In this document: positions 27,451 through 35,713 of the stretch, in pieces | Position numbering within the stretch: position 1 is the first letter of the stretch | How the letters are laid out: each line of letters begins with the position of its first letter | Origin: Falsigemmobacter faecalis | Lineage (GTDB): Bacteria > Pseudomonadota > Alphaproteobacteria > Rhodobacterales > Rhodobacteraceae | Direction of reading: 5' to 3' | Length of the DNA: 64,000 nt | Assembly: GCF_003863335.1 (NCBI RefSeq) | Contig: NZ_RRAZ01000005.1 | Coordinates: forward strand, 62,001 to 126,000 | The notes under the pieces: generated by a model | Database searches by the model: none | What the model was told of the DNA's origin: nothing | Seen by the model: the letters and a program-made list of their open reading frames with translations, nothing else | Translations under genes and position numbers: made by a program

Positions 27451-28683
27451 TCAGATTTTCATGTCAAAGCCAAGATGTTTTGCGACCGTGAAGATGTCTT
27501 TGTCGCCGCGGCCCGACAGGTTGACGACCACGATCTGATCTTTCGGCAGTGTCGGCGCCAGTTTCATCACATGGGCAATGGCATGCGAGGATTCGAGCGC
27601 CGGGATGATCCCCTCCAGCGCGCAGAGTTCCTGGAAGGCTTCGAGCGCTTCGGCATCGGTGATGGAGACATATTCGGCGCGGCCGATGTCGTGCAGCCAG
27701 GAATGCTCGGGGCCGATACCGGGGTAATCGAGGCCCGCTGATATGGAATAGCCCTCAAGGATCTGCCCGTCTGCGTCCTGAAGCAGATAGGTGCGGTTGC
27801 CATGCAGCACGCCGGGGCGGCCGCCTGCGAGGGAGGCGCAATGTTCCATCCGGTCGTCAACGCCTTTGCCGCCGGCCTCGACGCCGATGATGCGCACGGA
27901 AGTGTCGTCGAGGAAGGGGTAAAAGAGGCCCATGGCATTTGAGCCACCGCCGACTGCGGCAACGATGACGTCAGGAAGGCGGCCCTCGCCCTCCTGCTCC
28001 TGCAGCTGCCAGCGGGTTTCCTCGCCGATGACTGCCTGGAAATCGCGGACCATGGCCGGATAGGGATGCGGGCCGGCCACGGTGCCGATGCAGTAGAAGG
28101 TGTCTGCGACATTGGTGACCCAGTCACGCAGCGCGTCATTCATCGCATCTTTGAGGGTGCCGCGGCCTGAGGTGACCGGGATCACTTCGGCGCCCAGAAG
28201 GCGCATGCGGAAGACGTTGGGGGCCTGACGCTCCACATCATGAGCGCCCATATAGACCACGCATTTCAGGCCGAATTTGGCGCAGACCGTGGCGGTCGCC
28301 ACGCCGTGCTGCCCGGCGCCGGTTTCGGCGATGATGCGGGTTTTGCCCATACGGCGCGCCAGAATGATCTGGCCCAGCACGTTGTTGATCTTATGTGCCC
28401 CGGTGTGGTTCAGCTCTTCGCGCTTGAGATAAACCTTTGCCCCGCCGAGTTTTTCCGTCAGGCGTGGCGCAAAATAAAGCGGCGAGGGGCGGCCGACGTA
28501 GTTCTTCCAGAGATCTTCCATCTCTGCGCGGAAATCCGGGTCGGTCTTGGCGAAATTATACTGCTTTTCCAGTTCCAGGATCAGCGGCATCAGAGTTTCG
28601 GAAACAAAGCGGCCGCCGAAAATCCCAAAGCGCCCCTGTTCATCCGGGCCGGTCATGAAGCTGTTTTTGGTGGTCTCGGACAT
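27451..28683 (-). CDS. trpB: Tryptophan synthase beta chain
   Basis: PLP enzyme that condenses indole with serine to make tryptophan. The 410-residue protein has the PLP lysine (K98) in [11 protein letters not shown], the phosphate loop [21 protein letters not shown] and C-terminal [13 protein letters not shown] chose the ATG at 28683, which has CAGGGGGAT upstream and the usual family length; an ATG at 28716 would add 11 residues. trpA is not adjacent in this window, so the alpha subunit gene is elsewhere. It converges on der across the symmetric terminator region. Confidence 0.96.
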   Translation of the reverse strand: MSETTKNSFMTGPDEQGRFGIFGGRFVSETLMPLILELEKQYNFAKTDPDFRAEMEDLWKNYVGRPSPLYFAPRLTEKLGGAKVYLKREELNHTGAHKINNVLGQIILARRMGKTRIIAETGAGQHGVATATVCAKFGLKCVVYMGAHDVERQAPNVFRMRLLGAEVIPVTSGRGTLKDAMNDALRDWVTNVADTFYCIGTVAGPHPYPAMVRDFQAVIGEETRWQLQEQEGEGRLPDVIVAAVGGGSNAMGLFYPFLDDTSVRIIGVEAGGKGVDDRMEHCASLAGGRPGVLHGNRTYLLQDADGQILEGYSISAGLDYPGIGPEHSWLHDIGRAEYVSITDAEALEAFQELCALEGIIPALESSHAIAHVMKLAPTLPKDQIVVVNLSGRGDKDIFTVAKHLGFDMKI

Positions 28684-28747
28684 GACGCATCCCCCTGCAC
28701 TGGCTGTCGGCCCCATATAACAGGCCAGGCGGCAGAGGGAACAGGTC

Positions 28748-30424
28748 TCACAGGTTGCGGGCGCGAAAGAGCGTCGACAGCCGTGCCGCTGCCTCAGCGT
28801 TCAGCGGCGGGCCTCCAAAGAGCGCCTGCCAGCCGTAAAGGTAGTCCCGCGCGGCATAGACATGGCCGTAACCTGCCGGGGTTGTGGTGGCGGTCAGCAG
28901 ATCAAAGCCGAGCTGGAAAAAGGTCACCAGCGGCAGCCAGCGCAGGTTGGGGCTGACATCATGGGGGGGAGACCCGCTGAGCCATTCCGGGCGACGCCAG
29001 ATCAGGCTTGGTGAGAAAAACGTAATTCCGTCAGAGGGATATTGCAGATAGAGAATCCGCACGGGTCCCCAGTCCGGATCCGGGGCCGGGGGCTTGCCGG
29101 CGGAGGTCTGGTTGAGAAAGCGCACCACGCGCCCGCCGCCGTAGACGGGTTTCCAGGCCGGGCTGCCCGGGTCGCGGTCGGCGGTCAGATGCTGCCAGCT
29201 TTGCCCGGCGAAGGGCGGGCCAACGCGAAAGGCACCATGATAGGGAGCGGCGATCACATCATAGAGATCGGCGGAGAGATCCGAGTGCAGCGCCCCGAGG
29301 CTCAGCCCGAAGAGCCAGAGTTCCGGGCGCTCCGTCTCGGGAAGGCTTTGCCAGTGGCGGTGAAAGGCGGTGAAGGTCGCCTGAGCGGTCTGCACGCCAT
29401 AGCTTTGCACCGTCAGCAGTGAGAGCCAGCTTGGCAGATAGGAATATTGCACCGAGACCGTGGCCAGATCCCCTCCGGTGACCACTTCCAGTGGCACCAT
29501 TGCGGCCGGATCCACCCAGCCGGTGCCGGTGGGAGTGGCCAGCACCAGACGGCGGCGCTGAAAGGCGCCGATGCGAATCGCCTCGCGCAGCGCCAGATCG
29601 GCGCGGGCCTCGGGCGTTGCAGCCGAGCCAAGACCGACATAAATCCGCAGCGGCTCAAGGGCGGCGGCACCGGTGATCTCAGTGATCGCCGCAGCATTCA
29701 GCGGATCCGCGATCCGGTTGCGCCCCTCCGCGCCGAGCTCACTCCAGTTCAAAAGCGAGCCGGGACCGCCGCTGCGCAGGCCATCCTCAGGGGGCGGCTG
29801 GTCCTCGGGCAGGGCGCGGTCGATGACCGCGTAGCTCTGATCGAGCGCGCCGTAGATCCGCCCCAGCAGCACATCATTTCCGAGGAGGTTAAAGACGAAT
29901 ATCGCCCCGAGCAGCCCGGTGACGAAAGCAAGGCGGGGCGGCAGATGGCTGCTCAGCCGCCGCTCAATCAGCCCGACCGCAAGGCGGAAAATACGACCCA
30001 GCCAGATCAGAACAAAGGCCAGAAGCGCTGCCGTGAGTGCAATGGTTAAGGGGCGCACCGTCTCCACCGGCTCCAGATCCATCAGGAGACGGATCTCATT
30101 TTGCCAGGCAGAGGCCCGCGCCAGCGAGATCCCCATGATCGTGGCACCAAGCGCCTTCAGCACGGCACCAAGCGCCTTCAGCACGGCGCCTGCGCGCTCA
30201 GCCCCGCGCCCCTGCGGCAACGGCAGGCCCAGCGTCTGCCAGGACATCAGGACCAGCACGACCACAAGATAGGCCGCCGCAAAGGCCAGCCCTGCCAGAC
30301 CGCCCTGCAACATCCCGCTGCGCGGCACCAGCGAAGGCGTGAGGGCGGCGGAAAACGCCAGCGCCCCGGCGAATGCGGCCGGGGCGGAGAGGCGGAAGAG
30401 AGAACTCAGGGCAGTTTGTGACAT
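28748..30424 (-). CDS. Membrane alpha/beta-hydrolase family protein (Abhydrolase_9 type)
   Basis: A 558-residue protein. The N-terminal third has about four to five transmembrane helices ([70 protein letters not shown]). The C-terminal two thirds is an alpha/beta-hydrolase-like domain with the nucleophile-elbow-like GLSLGA, the IYVGLGSA strand and a [14 protein letters not shown] segment. This layout matches the paired Pfam Abhydrolase_9_N/Abhydrolase_9 families, of unknown substrate. A perfect 21-bp tandem duplication in the gene repeats LGAVLKA near residue 85. It is 39 bases downstream of the MFS gene. Confidence 0.8.
   Translation of the reverse strand: MSQTALSSLFRLSAPAAFAGALAFSAALTPSLVPRSGMLQGGLAGLAFAAAYLVVVLVLMSWQTLGLPLPQGRGAERAGAVLKALGAVLKALGATIMGISLARASAWQNEIRLLMDLEPVETVRPLTIALTAALLAFVLIWLGRIFRLAVGLIERRLSSHLPPRLAFVTGLLGAIFVFNLLGNDVLLGRIYGALDQSYAVIDRALPEDQPPPEDGLRSGGPGSLLNWSELGAEGRNRIADPLNAAAITEITGAAALEPLRIYVGLGSAATPEARADLALREAIRIGAFQRRRLVLATPTGTGWVDPAAMVPLEVVTGGDLATVSVQYSYLPSWLSLLTVQSYGVQTAQATFTAFHRHWQSLPETERPELWLFGLSLGALHSDLSADLYDVIAAPYHGAFRVGPPFAGQSWQHLTADRDPGSPAWKPVYGGGRVVRFLNQTSAGKPPAPDPDWGPVRILYLQYPSDGITFFSPSLIWRRPEWLSGSPPHDVSPNLRWLPLVTFFQLGFDLLTATTTPAGYGHVYAARDYLYGWQALFGGPPLNAEAAARLSTLFRARNL
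30143..30184. repeat. Perfect 21-bp in-frame tandem duplication
   Basis: Two identical 21-bp units (30143-30163 and 30164-30184) inside the membrane-hydrolase gene duplicate seven residues (AVLKALG). The copies have no mismatch, which suggests a recent slippage event. Confidence 0.85.
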
Positions 30425-30463
30425 AGGTGAAGAGTGTCGCCCGCGCGGGCAACTGTCCAGTTC

Positions 30464-31669
30464 TCAGCCAGAGATCTGACTGCGGCGTGGCAGAAACATC
30501 GTCAAAAGCCCGATGGCTGGCAGAACCGAGCAGAGCTGATAGACGAAGAAAATCCCCTTCGCATCCGCAACCTCTCCCAGCACGGCGGCGCCGATGCCGC
30601 CCATCCCGAAGGCAAAGCCAAAGAAGATCCCGGCAATCAGCCCGACGCGTCCGGGCACCAGTTCCTGCGCGTAAACCACGATCGCCGGAAAAGCAGAGGC
30701 CAGCAGAATGCCAATGATCACCGAAAGCACGCCGGTCCAGAACAGATCGGCATAGGGCAGCGCCAGGGTGAAGGGCAGCACGCCAAGGATCGAGATCCAG
30801 AGCACCGTCACCGTGCCGAAGCGGTCGCCAAAGGGCCCGCCGAGCATGACACCCACCGCCATGGCGGCGAGGAACAGAAAGAGCATCATCTGCGACTGCT
30901 GGGTGGTCAGATCAAAGCGCTCGATCAGGAAGAAGGTGAAATAGCTGTTGATCCCGGCGGTGTAGAAATTCTTGGAAAATGTCAGCAGGGCCAGGATCAC
31001 GATGGCCATGATGACCCGTTTCCGGCTCAGCTTGACCACGGATTTCGTGACCTTTTTGCCGGCGTTGCGGGCCATGGTGCGGATATACCAGCTGCCGATC
31101 TGCCACAGGATGACCATGGCGCAAAGCGCGATCAGGCCAAACCAGCCGATCGTCGGGCGGCCAAAGGGCACCACAATGAAGGCAGCCAGAAGCGGGCCGA
31201 TGGCCGTTCCGAAGTTGCCCCCGACCTGAAAAAAGCTCTGCGCAGTGCCAAAACGCCCGCCCGACGCCATGCGGGAGACGCGCGACGCCTCAGGGTGAAA
31301 GATCGCCGAGCCAAGACCGATCAGCATCGCGCCTGCAAAGAGCATCTCATAGGACTGCGCCCAGGCGAGCATCAGGATCCCGGCAAGGCTTGCGGCGCTT
31401 GAAAGCGGCAGCGAGCGCGGGAAGGGGCGTTTGTCGGTGACCATCCCCACCACCGGCTGCAGCAGCGATGCGGTGATCTGAAAGGCAAAGGTCAGCAGGC
31501 CGATTTGCCCGAAGCTCAGGCTGAACTCATCGCGCAGCAGCGGATAAAGCGCTGACAGCAGCGACTGCAGCACATCATTGCACAGATGGCACAGGCTGAC
31601 GCCGAAGATGATGATCCAGGCGGTAGCGTTGCGGGCCGGAGCGGGGGCGGAGAGAGGGGGAGCGGACAT
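30464..31669 (-). CDS. MFS transporter, fosmidomycin-resistance (Fsr) type
   Basis: A 401-residue major-facilitator protein with about 12 transmembrane segments and the long cytoplasmic loop RNAGKKVTKSVVKLSRKR between the two halves. The stretches SLCHLCNDVLQSLLSALYPLLRDEFSLSFGQIGLLTFAFQ and FHPEASRVSRMASGGRFGTAQSFFQVGGNFGTAIGP are characteristic of the Fsr efflux family. I chose the ATG at 31669, with AAAGG upstream, giving MSAPPLSAP...; an upstream ATG at 31717 lacks a good site. The substrate is not predictable. The gene lies at the edge of the Tad region, divergent from tadG. Confidence 0.88.
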   Translation of the reverse strand: MSAPPLSAPAPARNATAWIIIFGVSLCHLCNDVLQSLLSALYPLLRDEFSLSFGQIGLLTFAFQITASLLQPVVGMVTDKRPFPRSLPLSSAASLAGILMLAWAQSYEMLFAGAMLIGLGSAIFHPEASRVSRMASGGRFGTAQSFFQVGGNFGTAIGPLLAAFIVVPFGRPTIGWFGLIALCAMVILWQIGSWYIRTMARNAGKKVTKSVVKLSRKRVIMAIVILALLTFSKNFYTAGINSYFTFFLIERFDLTTQQSQMMLFLFLAAMAVGVMLGGPFGDRFGTVTVLWISILGVLPFTLALPYADLFWTGVLSVIIGILLASAFPAIVVYAQELVPGRVGLIAGIFFGFAFGMGGIGAAVLGEVADAKGIFFVYQLCSVLPAIGLLTMFLPRRSQISG

Positions 31670-31807
31670 GCGGGCCTTTCGCTGCGGCCGGATGCCGCGG
31701 GGACTTTGTGTCCCCATGCCCGGGCCGATGCAAGGGGCCGCAGCTTAACCTTTCATTCAAGCGCCTTTGCAATACTGCCCCCCGGGTGTGACGGAAGGTG
31801 TGTGAAG

Positions 31808-33493
31808 ATGTTTTACTCTGTGCTGCGCCGCTTTTGCGGTGATCGTTCGGGTGCGGTATTGCCGTTTATTGTGGTTTTGATTCCGGCGTTGCTGCTGGTC
31901 GGCGGGGCGGCCACGGATATCAGCCAGCTCAATGCGCAGCGGCGCTATACCCAGGCTCAGGCGGATCTCGCGGCGCAAAGCGCAGCGCGTCATCTGCCCG
32001 ATCCGGCAGCTGTACGCGCCGCCGTGCGCCGCGTCGTTGCGGCCAACCCCAGGTATGGTGATCTGACCCTGGCGGACCGCGATATCCGGCTGGGCAGCTA
32101 TACGCCCGACGGCGGTTTTGTCGCGGTCGCCGATCAGAACTCGCCCGCGGGGGTGACGGCGGTTGAAGTGGATGTGCCCTCGCCCTTCCGACCGATTCTG
32201 CTGGGTCCGGTGCTGTCGCGCGATGCGATTCTGGTGCGCCGTCAGGCGGTGGCGGCCCAAAGCAGTGGCGTTGCGCTTTTCATGCTGCGGAACCGTCTGG
32301 TGGGCCTTGATCTGCAGCATTCCGGGCTTAGTGGTTTGCTGAACCCGCTGGGGCTGGGGCTCACTGCCAATGTGCTGAGTTATGAAGGTCTGGCGAATAC
32401 CAGGGTAAAGCTGGACGATCTTCTTGGTCTGGCAACAGCGGGGGTGGCGGCAGAGACGCTGACTTTTAACGATGTTCTGCGCCTGCCGCTTGCGGTGCCG
32501 GAACTGCTGGGGGGCCTTGTGCGACTGGGCGCTTTGCCGCCGCAGGCCATTCCGGACACATATCCCTCGCTCAACAGCATCACCTTTCAGGATATTATGA
32601 TGATGTCGCCCGGGCTGGCACGGCTCAGGGCCGGGGATATCCTGCCCGATATTTCTGTCTCGGTTCTGGAATTTCTGGGGGTGCTGGCGCAGCTTCAGGC
32701 GCGTCCCGATGAGCGGTTGGGCACGAATGTGGGACTGGATGTCGACAGCCTGTTGCCAGGCCTTTCTGACGTGACCCGTCTGGCCAATGTTTCGGCCACA
32801 GTCGGGCTGATCCGGCCGCCGGTCTGGGTGCTGGCGCGCGTCGATGATAACCCGCAGCAGGTGGCGCGGGTCAGCCAGAGCGGGGCGATGATCACCGCCT
32901 CCACCCTCAGCCTGCTGGATCTGGCCGTCAAGACAGGGGCCGCAACAGCCGAGGCCAGACTGACCTCGCTGAACTGCGCGGCCTCCCGGCCTTCTGATGT
33001 GGCGGCAGTCTTTGACGTGACCAGCAGTCCGGTCACGCTTGATGTCCGCCTCTCTCTGCTGCGGCTTGCGACGGATATCCCTGAGAGGGATATGGCGCCG
33101 ATCCCTCTCAGCGGTGCGACGCAGCGGCTGCCGATCACTTATGGGCAGATCGGGACTGCGGTGAAGATCAGCAGCCCCGTTTCTGTGAGCGGGCTGACCA
33201 CGGGGCTCAAAAATGTGCTGGGGCAGGTCAAGACAGATGTCACCGACCGGCAAAAAAAGTGCAGCGGCATTTTAGGTGCAGTTCTTTGTCCCCTCACGAC
33301 GCTGGTCACAGGGGTAACGGCATCGCTGGCCACGCTGCTTGGGAATGTTCTCACCACAGTGAACAGCCTTTTGGTGCAGCCTTTGTTGCTTGATGCCCTC
33401 GTCGCGCAACTGAAGGCTTTCCTCGGTCTCACCGTCGCAGAGGCAGAGGTGGTTCTTGCAGGTACCGCCTGCAGCGGCGGACTGGTGCAGTGA
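31808..33493 (+). CDS. TadG-like pilus assembly/secretion protein
   Basis: A 561-residue protein. The N-terminus has the Tad/TadG signature: short cytoplasmic stub, RSGAVLPFIVVLIPALLLVGGAATDISQLNAQRRYTQAQADLAAQSAAR. It has the Gly before the helix but lacks the Glu+5 of processed pilins, as in TadG. The remainder is rich in Val/Leu/Ala/Gly with no von Willebrand A metal motif that I can see. The central and C-terminal parts match nothing I recognise. GGAAGG lies 9 bases before the ATG. It faces tadE/cpaC across an IS481 relic, and is probably part of the same Tad machine. A GTG at 31802 is an alternative start. Confidence 0.75.
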   Translation: MFYSVLRRFCGDRSGAVLPFIVVLIPALLLVGGAATDISQLNAQRRYTQAQADLAAQSAARHLPDPAAVRAAVRRVVAANPRYGDLTLADRDIRLGSYTPDGGFVAVADQNSPAGVTAVEVDVPSPFRPILLGPVLSRDAILVRRQAVAAQSSGVALFMLRNRLVGLDLQHSGLSGLLNPLGLGLTANVLSYEGLANTRVKLDDLLGLATAGVAAETLTFNDVLRLPLAVPELLGGLVRLGALPPQAIPDTYPSLNSITFQDIMMMSPGLARLRAGDILPDISVSVLEFLGVLAQLQARPDERLGTNVGLDVDSLLPGLSDVTRLANVSATVGLIRPPVWVLARVDDNPQQVARVSQSGAMITASTLSLLDLAVKTGAATAEARLTSLNCAASRPSDVAAVFDVTSSPVTLDVRLSLLRLATDIPERDMAPIPLSGATQRLPITYGQIGTAVKISSPVSVSGLTTGLKNVLGQVKTDVTDRQKKCSGILGAVLCPLTTLVTGVTASLATLLGNVLTTVNSLLVQPLLLDALVAQLKAFLGLTVAEAEVVLAGTACSGGLVQ

Positions 33494-33967
33494 ATGCGCC
33501 GGCCGCCATGGAACAGGGCTTCGGCTGAGGCTCCGGAGGCGCCTGAAGCCACAGGGCCAGTCCAGCTGGCACGCCGGTGCCGGGGGAAGCAAGATACACA
33601 GGCTGCCGAAAGTACGGCCGGTGCCAGGCGTCATGCGGTCAGGGGGCAAAAGCGCAGCGCAGTTGCTGCCGACGGCTGGGACAATCCCGGGCACTTTGCA
33701 TCGAAAGCAGGCTGCGCACAGCTAGGTGTTCGGTCCCGGTATCTGGTGGATCGGATTGAGGATGAATCGTTCCGGCTCTGAAATCCGGCTTTTACAGATG
33801 TATTCATAAGGCGTGAGGCCATTCAGGGTCTTCAGTCGGCGGGCGTAGTTGTAAGCTGCCATGTCGTCGGCGGGAGGAGCTTTGAGCTGGCTATGATTCT
33901 CGTAATGGAAGCGTTTTACCGTCGCATTTTTAATGGTGCGGTTCATTCGCTCCACCTGACCGTTTGT

Positions 33968-34012
33968 CGGGAAAACAGTCCCCGGGACTGTTTTCTGATC
34001 TTCCAAACTCCG
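33968..34012. repeat. Palindromic element copy A, in-frame in the IS481 transposase
   Basis: A 45-bp insert with a perfect 12-bp inverted repeat (GAAAACAGTCCC / GGGACTGTTTTC, 1-base centre, 33971-33995). In place of the expected Trp between NHP and TNGQVERM it adds about 15 codons (RSLEDQKTVPGTVFP) and keeps the reading frame. Copy B shares the flanking GTCGGGAAAAC and CTGATC(C/T)TCC sequence. Confidence 0.75.
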
Positions 34013-34299
34013 CGGGTGGTTGAATTTGGTTAACCGATGCTCGATACCATGCGCTTCGCAGATCATGTCGAAGCGCATGGGCCGAGAGTAAGCTTGGTTT
34101 CTGTTCCGAGGCTGGTCAGCAAACTGGGTTCCGTTCGCCGATGGGCTCACTCGGTCAGAGCCGTAAGGATGCGATACGGCACAGTCCGAAGAAGATGTTC
34201 GGGAAGCTCCCAAGCCGTCTTCCGGTCTGCCTTGTCGACCCGTTGTGTCACAGCGAATTTGCTCGTGCTGTCAAAACCGACAAAGAGACAGAGCCAATC

Positions 34300-34347
34300 G
34301 TCGGGAAAACGATCCCCCGGATCGTTTCCTGATCCTCCTCATACTTC
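34300..34347. repeat. Palindromic element copy B, disrupting the IS481 transposase
   Basis: The same kind of insert as copy A, about 48 bp, with a 9-bp inverted repeat (AAACGATCC / GGATCGTTT, 3-base loop, 34307-34327). It shares GTCGGGAAAAC on one side and CTGATCCTCC on the other with copy A, while the four innermost stem bases differ in a compensating way. It interrupts the transposase after AEVQTAE and creates a stop. A half-copy (GGGAAAACTGTCC) is at 35213-35225. Confidence 0.7.
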
Positions 34348-34819
34348 CGCCGTCTGCACCTCGGCAATATCAATGTGGAAAAAGCCGATCGGGTAGCGCT
34401 TGAACTTCTGCCGCCTGGGCTTGTCGCCGCTGACATCCTCGAGCCATGAAATCCCATGACGCTGCAAACAGCGATGAAGAGCCGACCTGCTGAGATGCGG
34501 GATGCTCGGCTGAAGGGCATAGAGGCAATCATCCAAGGGAAGCAAAGAATGGCGGCGAAAGGCGACAACGATAGCCTCTTCGCTCTCGGAGAGGACAGTT
34601 AACGGGGCCCCCTTGGCCCCGTCTTCTGAACTTCCGCTGAGGATCGCTTACGCCATTTGGCGACTGTCTTCGGATTGATCCCCAGCTGCAGAATCAGCTC
34701 CGCGAGCGCAGTCTGCGATCATTCGGGCCTGCCGTTGAGCCGATGGCTGGCAAGCTTTCATTATAGCAGCTCGGACTGCGTGCGTGGTTGTGGCGCTTCC
34801 ATGGCGAACTATGTCCCAT

Positions 34820-35252
34820 AGGGTACCTTCCATTCCTTCGAAAGGATCGCACCATCAAGCCGTGGGATCAAACAGCTTGGAAGGACGTCCAGGGCTCGCA
34901 GTTGAAGTCCATCCCCTGGCTGACAGTCTAAAACGGATTGGGCCCGGTAATCCAGAAACGGCAAAGTGCGTTCGGTGATGGCCTTACTGCCGAAAATATC
35001 TCCCTCAGGCGTTCGTGGTGGTCTCGGACGTGCGAATGGGTCTGCCCGCGTGCCTGGGAAGGCGGTTCGCAGGCCAAAGCCACCATCGATCGCGGGATCG
35101 CATTCTGCAATCACTACGGTCCACGCTCTTCCCACGACGACAGCCGCCCGTCGTACATTACTTCAGAGACATCGAACAAAAGCAGCAGGTGATAGCAGTA
35201 GTCTAAGTCAGCGGGAAAACTGTCCGGGGATCGGCGGGCAGCTCAGGATTCG
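34820..35252. other. 430-bp stretch without a recognisable gene
   Basis: Lies between the IS481 relic and tadE. Open frames exist on both strands, but none has convincing codon structure, an RBS or a family motif. A half-copy of the palindromic element is at 35213-35225. It is probably decayed mobile-element or former Tad-locus DNA; I cannot identify it further. Confidence 0.5.
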
Positions 35253-35699
35253 TCAAAGAAAGGTGACCGAACTGCGCGTGATGGTACCGAGTTCCACCCC
35301 GAAGCTGCGACCGAGGCCCTGAACAAAGTCACCTCCAAAGTTGTAATCGACCGTGATGGTCACACGGCCCTGAGCGTCGGGCTGGCTGGGGCAGGGGCGC
35401 AGGGTCAGTTTTTCTGCCCGCACCAGAAGGGTTTCGCTGACGATGCCCGCCAGATCGTCCTGCCTGAGCTTTTGGCAGACATCCTCTGGCGGGTTGGAGC
35501 CGTTCAGGTGTCGAAAGCTCTTGCGGGCGAGCTCATGTGCGACCTGCTGTACATCACTGGTGGTCGAAATCATCAGGCTGATCAGCACCAGAAAGCCGAT
35601 AAGCGCAACAACGATGGGGAAGATAATGACAAACTCGGCGGTCACTGCCCCCTCCTCTGAGCGAAGCGGGCGTAACGCGGTCCGGATGAGCCGTTTCAT
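35253..35699 (-). CDS. tadE: TadE-like pseudopilin
   Basis: A 148-residue minor pilin-like protein. The N-terminus EEGAVTAEFVIIFPIVVALIGFLVLISLM fits the TadE rule: Gly at -1, Glu at +5 followed by Phe, then a 20-residue hydrophobic helix. A Tad-type prepilin peptidase would cut after the Gly. The C-terminal domain is small, with two cysteines (DVCQKL, RPCPSQ). I chose the ATG at 35699, preceded by AAGGGAG; a GTG at 35717 would place that site inside the gene. It is 14 bases downstream of the cpaC stop and thus in the same operon. Confidence 0.88.
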   Translation of the reverse strand: MKRLIRTALRPLRSEEGAVTAEFVIIFPIVVALIGFLVLISLMISTTSDVQQVAHELARKSFRHLNGSNPPEDVCQKLRQDDLAGIVSETLLVRAEKLTLRPCPSQPDAQGRVTITVDYNFGGDFVQGLGRSFGVELGTITRSSVTFL

Positions 35700-35713
35700 G
35701 ATGGGATCTCCCT

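Larger units (their letters stand above)
33722..34819 (-). mobile_element. Degenerate IS481-family insertion sequence
   Basis: An IS481-type element of about 1.1 kb in the gap between convergent tadG and tadE. I could not delimit terminal inverted repeats or a target duplication with confidence, so the limits given are those of the transposase reading frame. The element carries two palindromic insertions and several frameshifts, so it is immobile by itself. Confidence 0.8.
33722..34819 (-). pseudogene. IS481-family transposase, multiply frameshifted
   Basis: Pieces of one DDE transposase can be read in order in different frames from an ATG at 34819. They are VRHGSATTTHAVRAAI, LAELILQLGINPKTVAKWRKR (helix-turn-helix), TVLSESEEAIVVAFRRH..LPLDDCLYALQPSIPHL, RQKFKRYPIGFFHIDIAEVQTAE (first Asp), LFVGFDSTSKFAV and NGTQFADQPRNRN, GQVERMNRTIK (Glu). 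The ending GLTPYEYICK...IPGPNT is typical. The TDNG region holding the second catalytic Asp is broken by a short insertion and stop near 34150. Palindromic elements interrupt it at 33968-34012 and 34300-34347. At least four frame breaks are visible, so no active product is expected. Confidence 0.85.

Noticed and set aside
31586-31807. Upstream extension of tadG to an ATG at 31586
   Set aside because: The extension overlaps the divergent MFS gene, has no RBS and would bury the TadG signal helix.
33494-33781. 95-codon plus-strand frame right after tadG
   Set aside because: It overlaps the end of the IS481 transposase relic and has no RBS or motif.
34648-34833. 61-codon minus-strand frame as an independent small protein
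   Set aside because: Its VRHGSATTTHAVRAAI segment is the N-terminus of the IS481 transposase; it is a fragment of that pseudogene.
34809-35135. 108-codon minus-strand frame overlapping the start of the IS481 relic
   Set aside because: It has no RBS and no recognisable family, and it runs through the transposase start region in another frame; probably chance.
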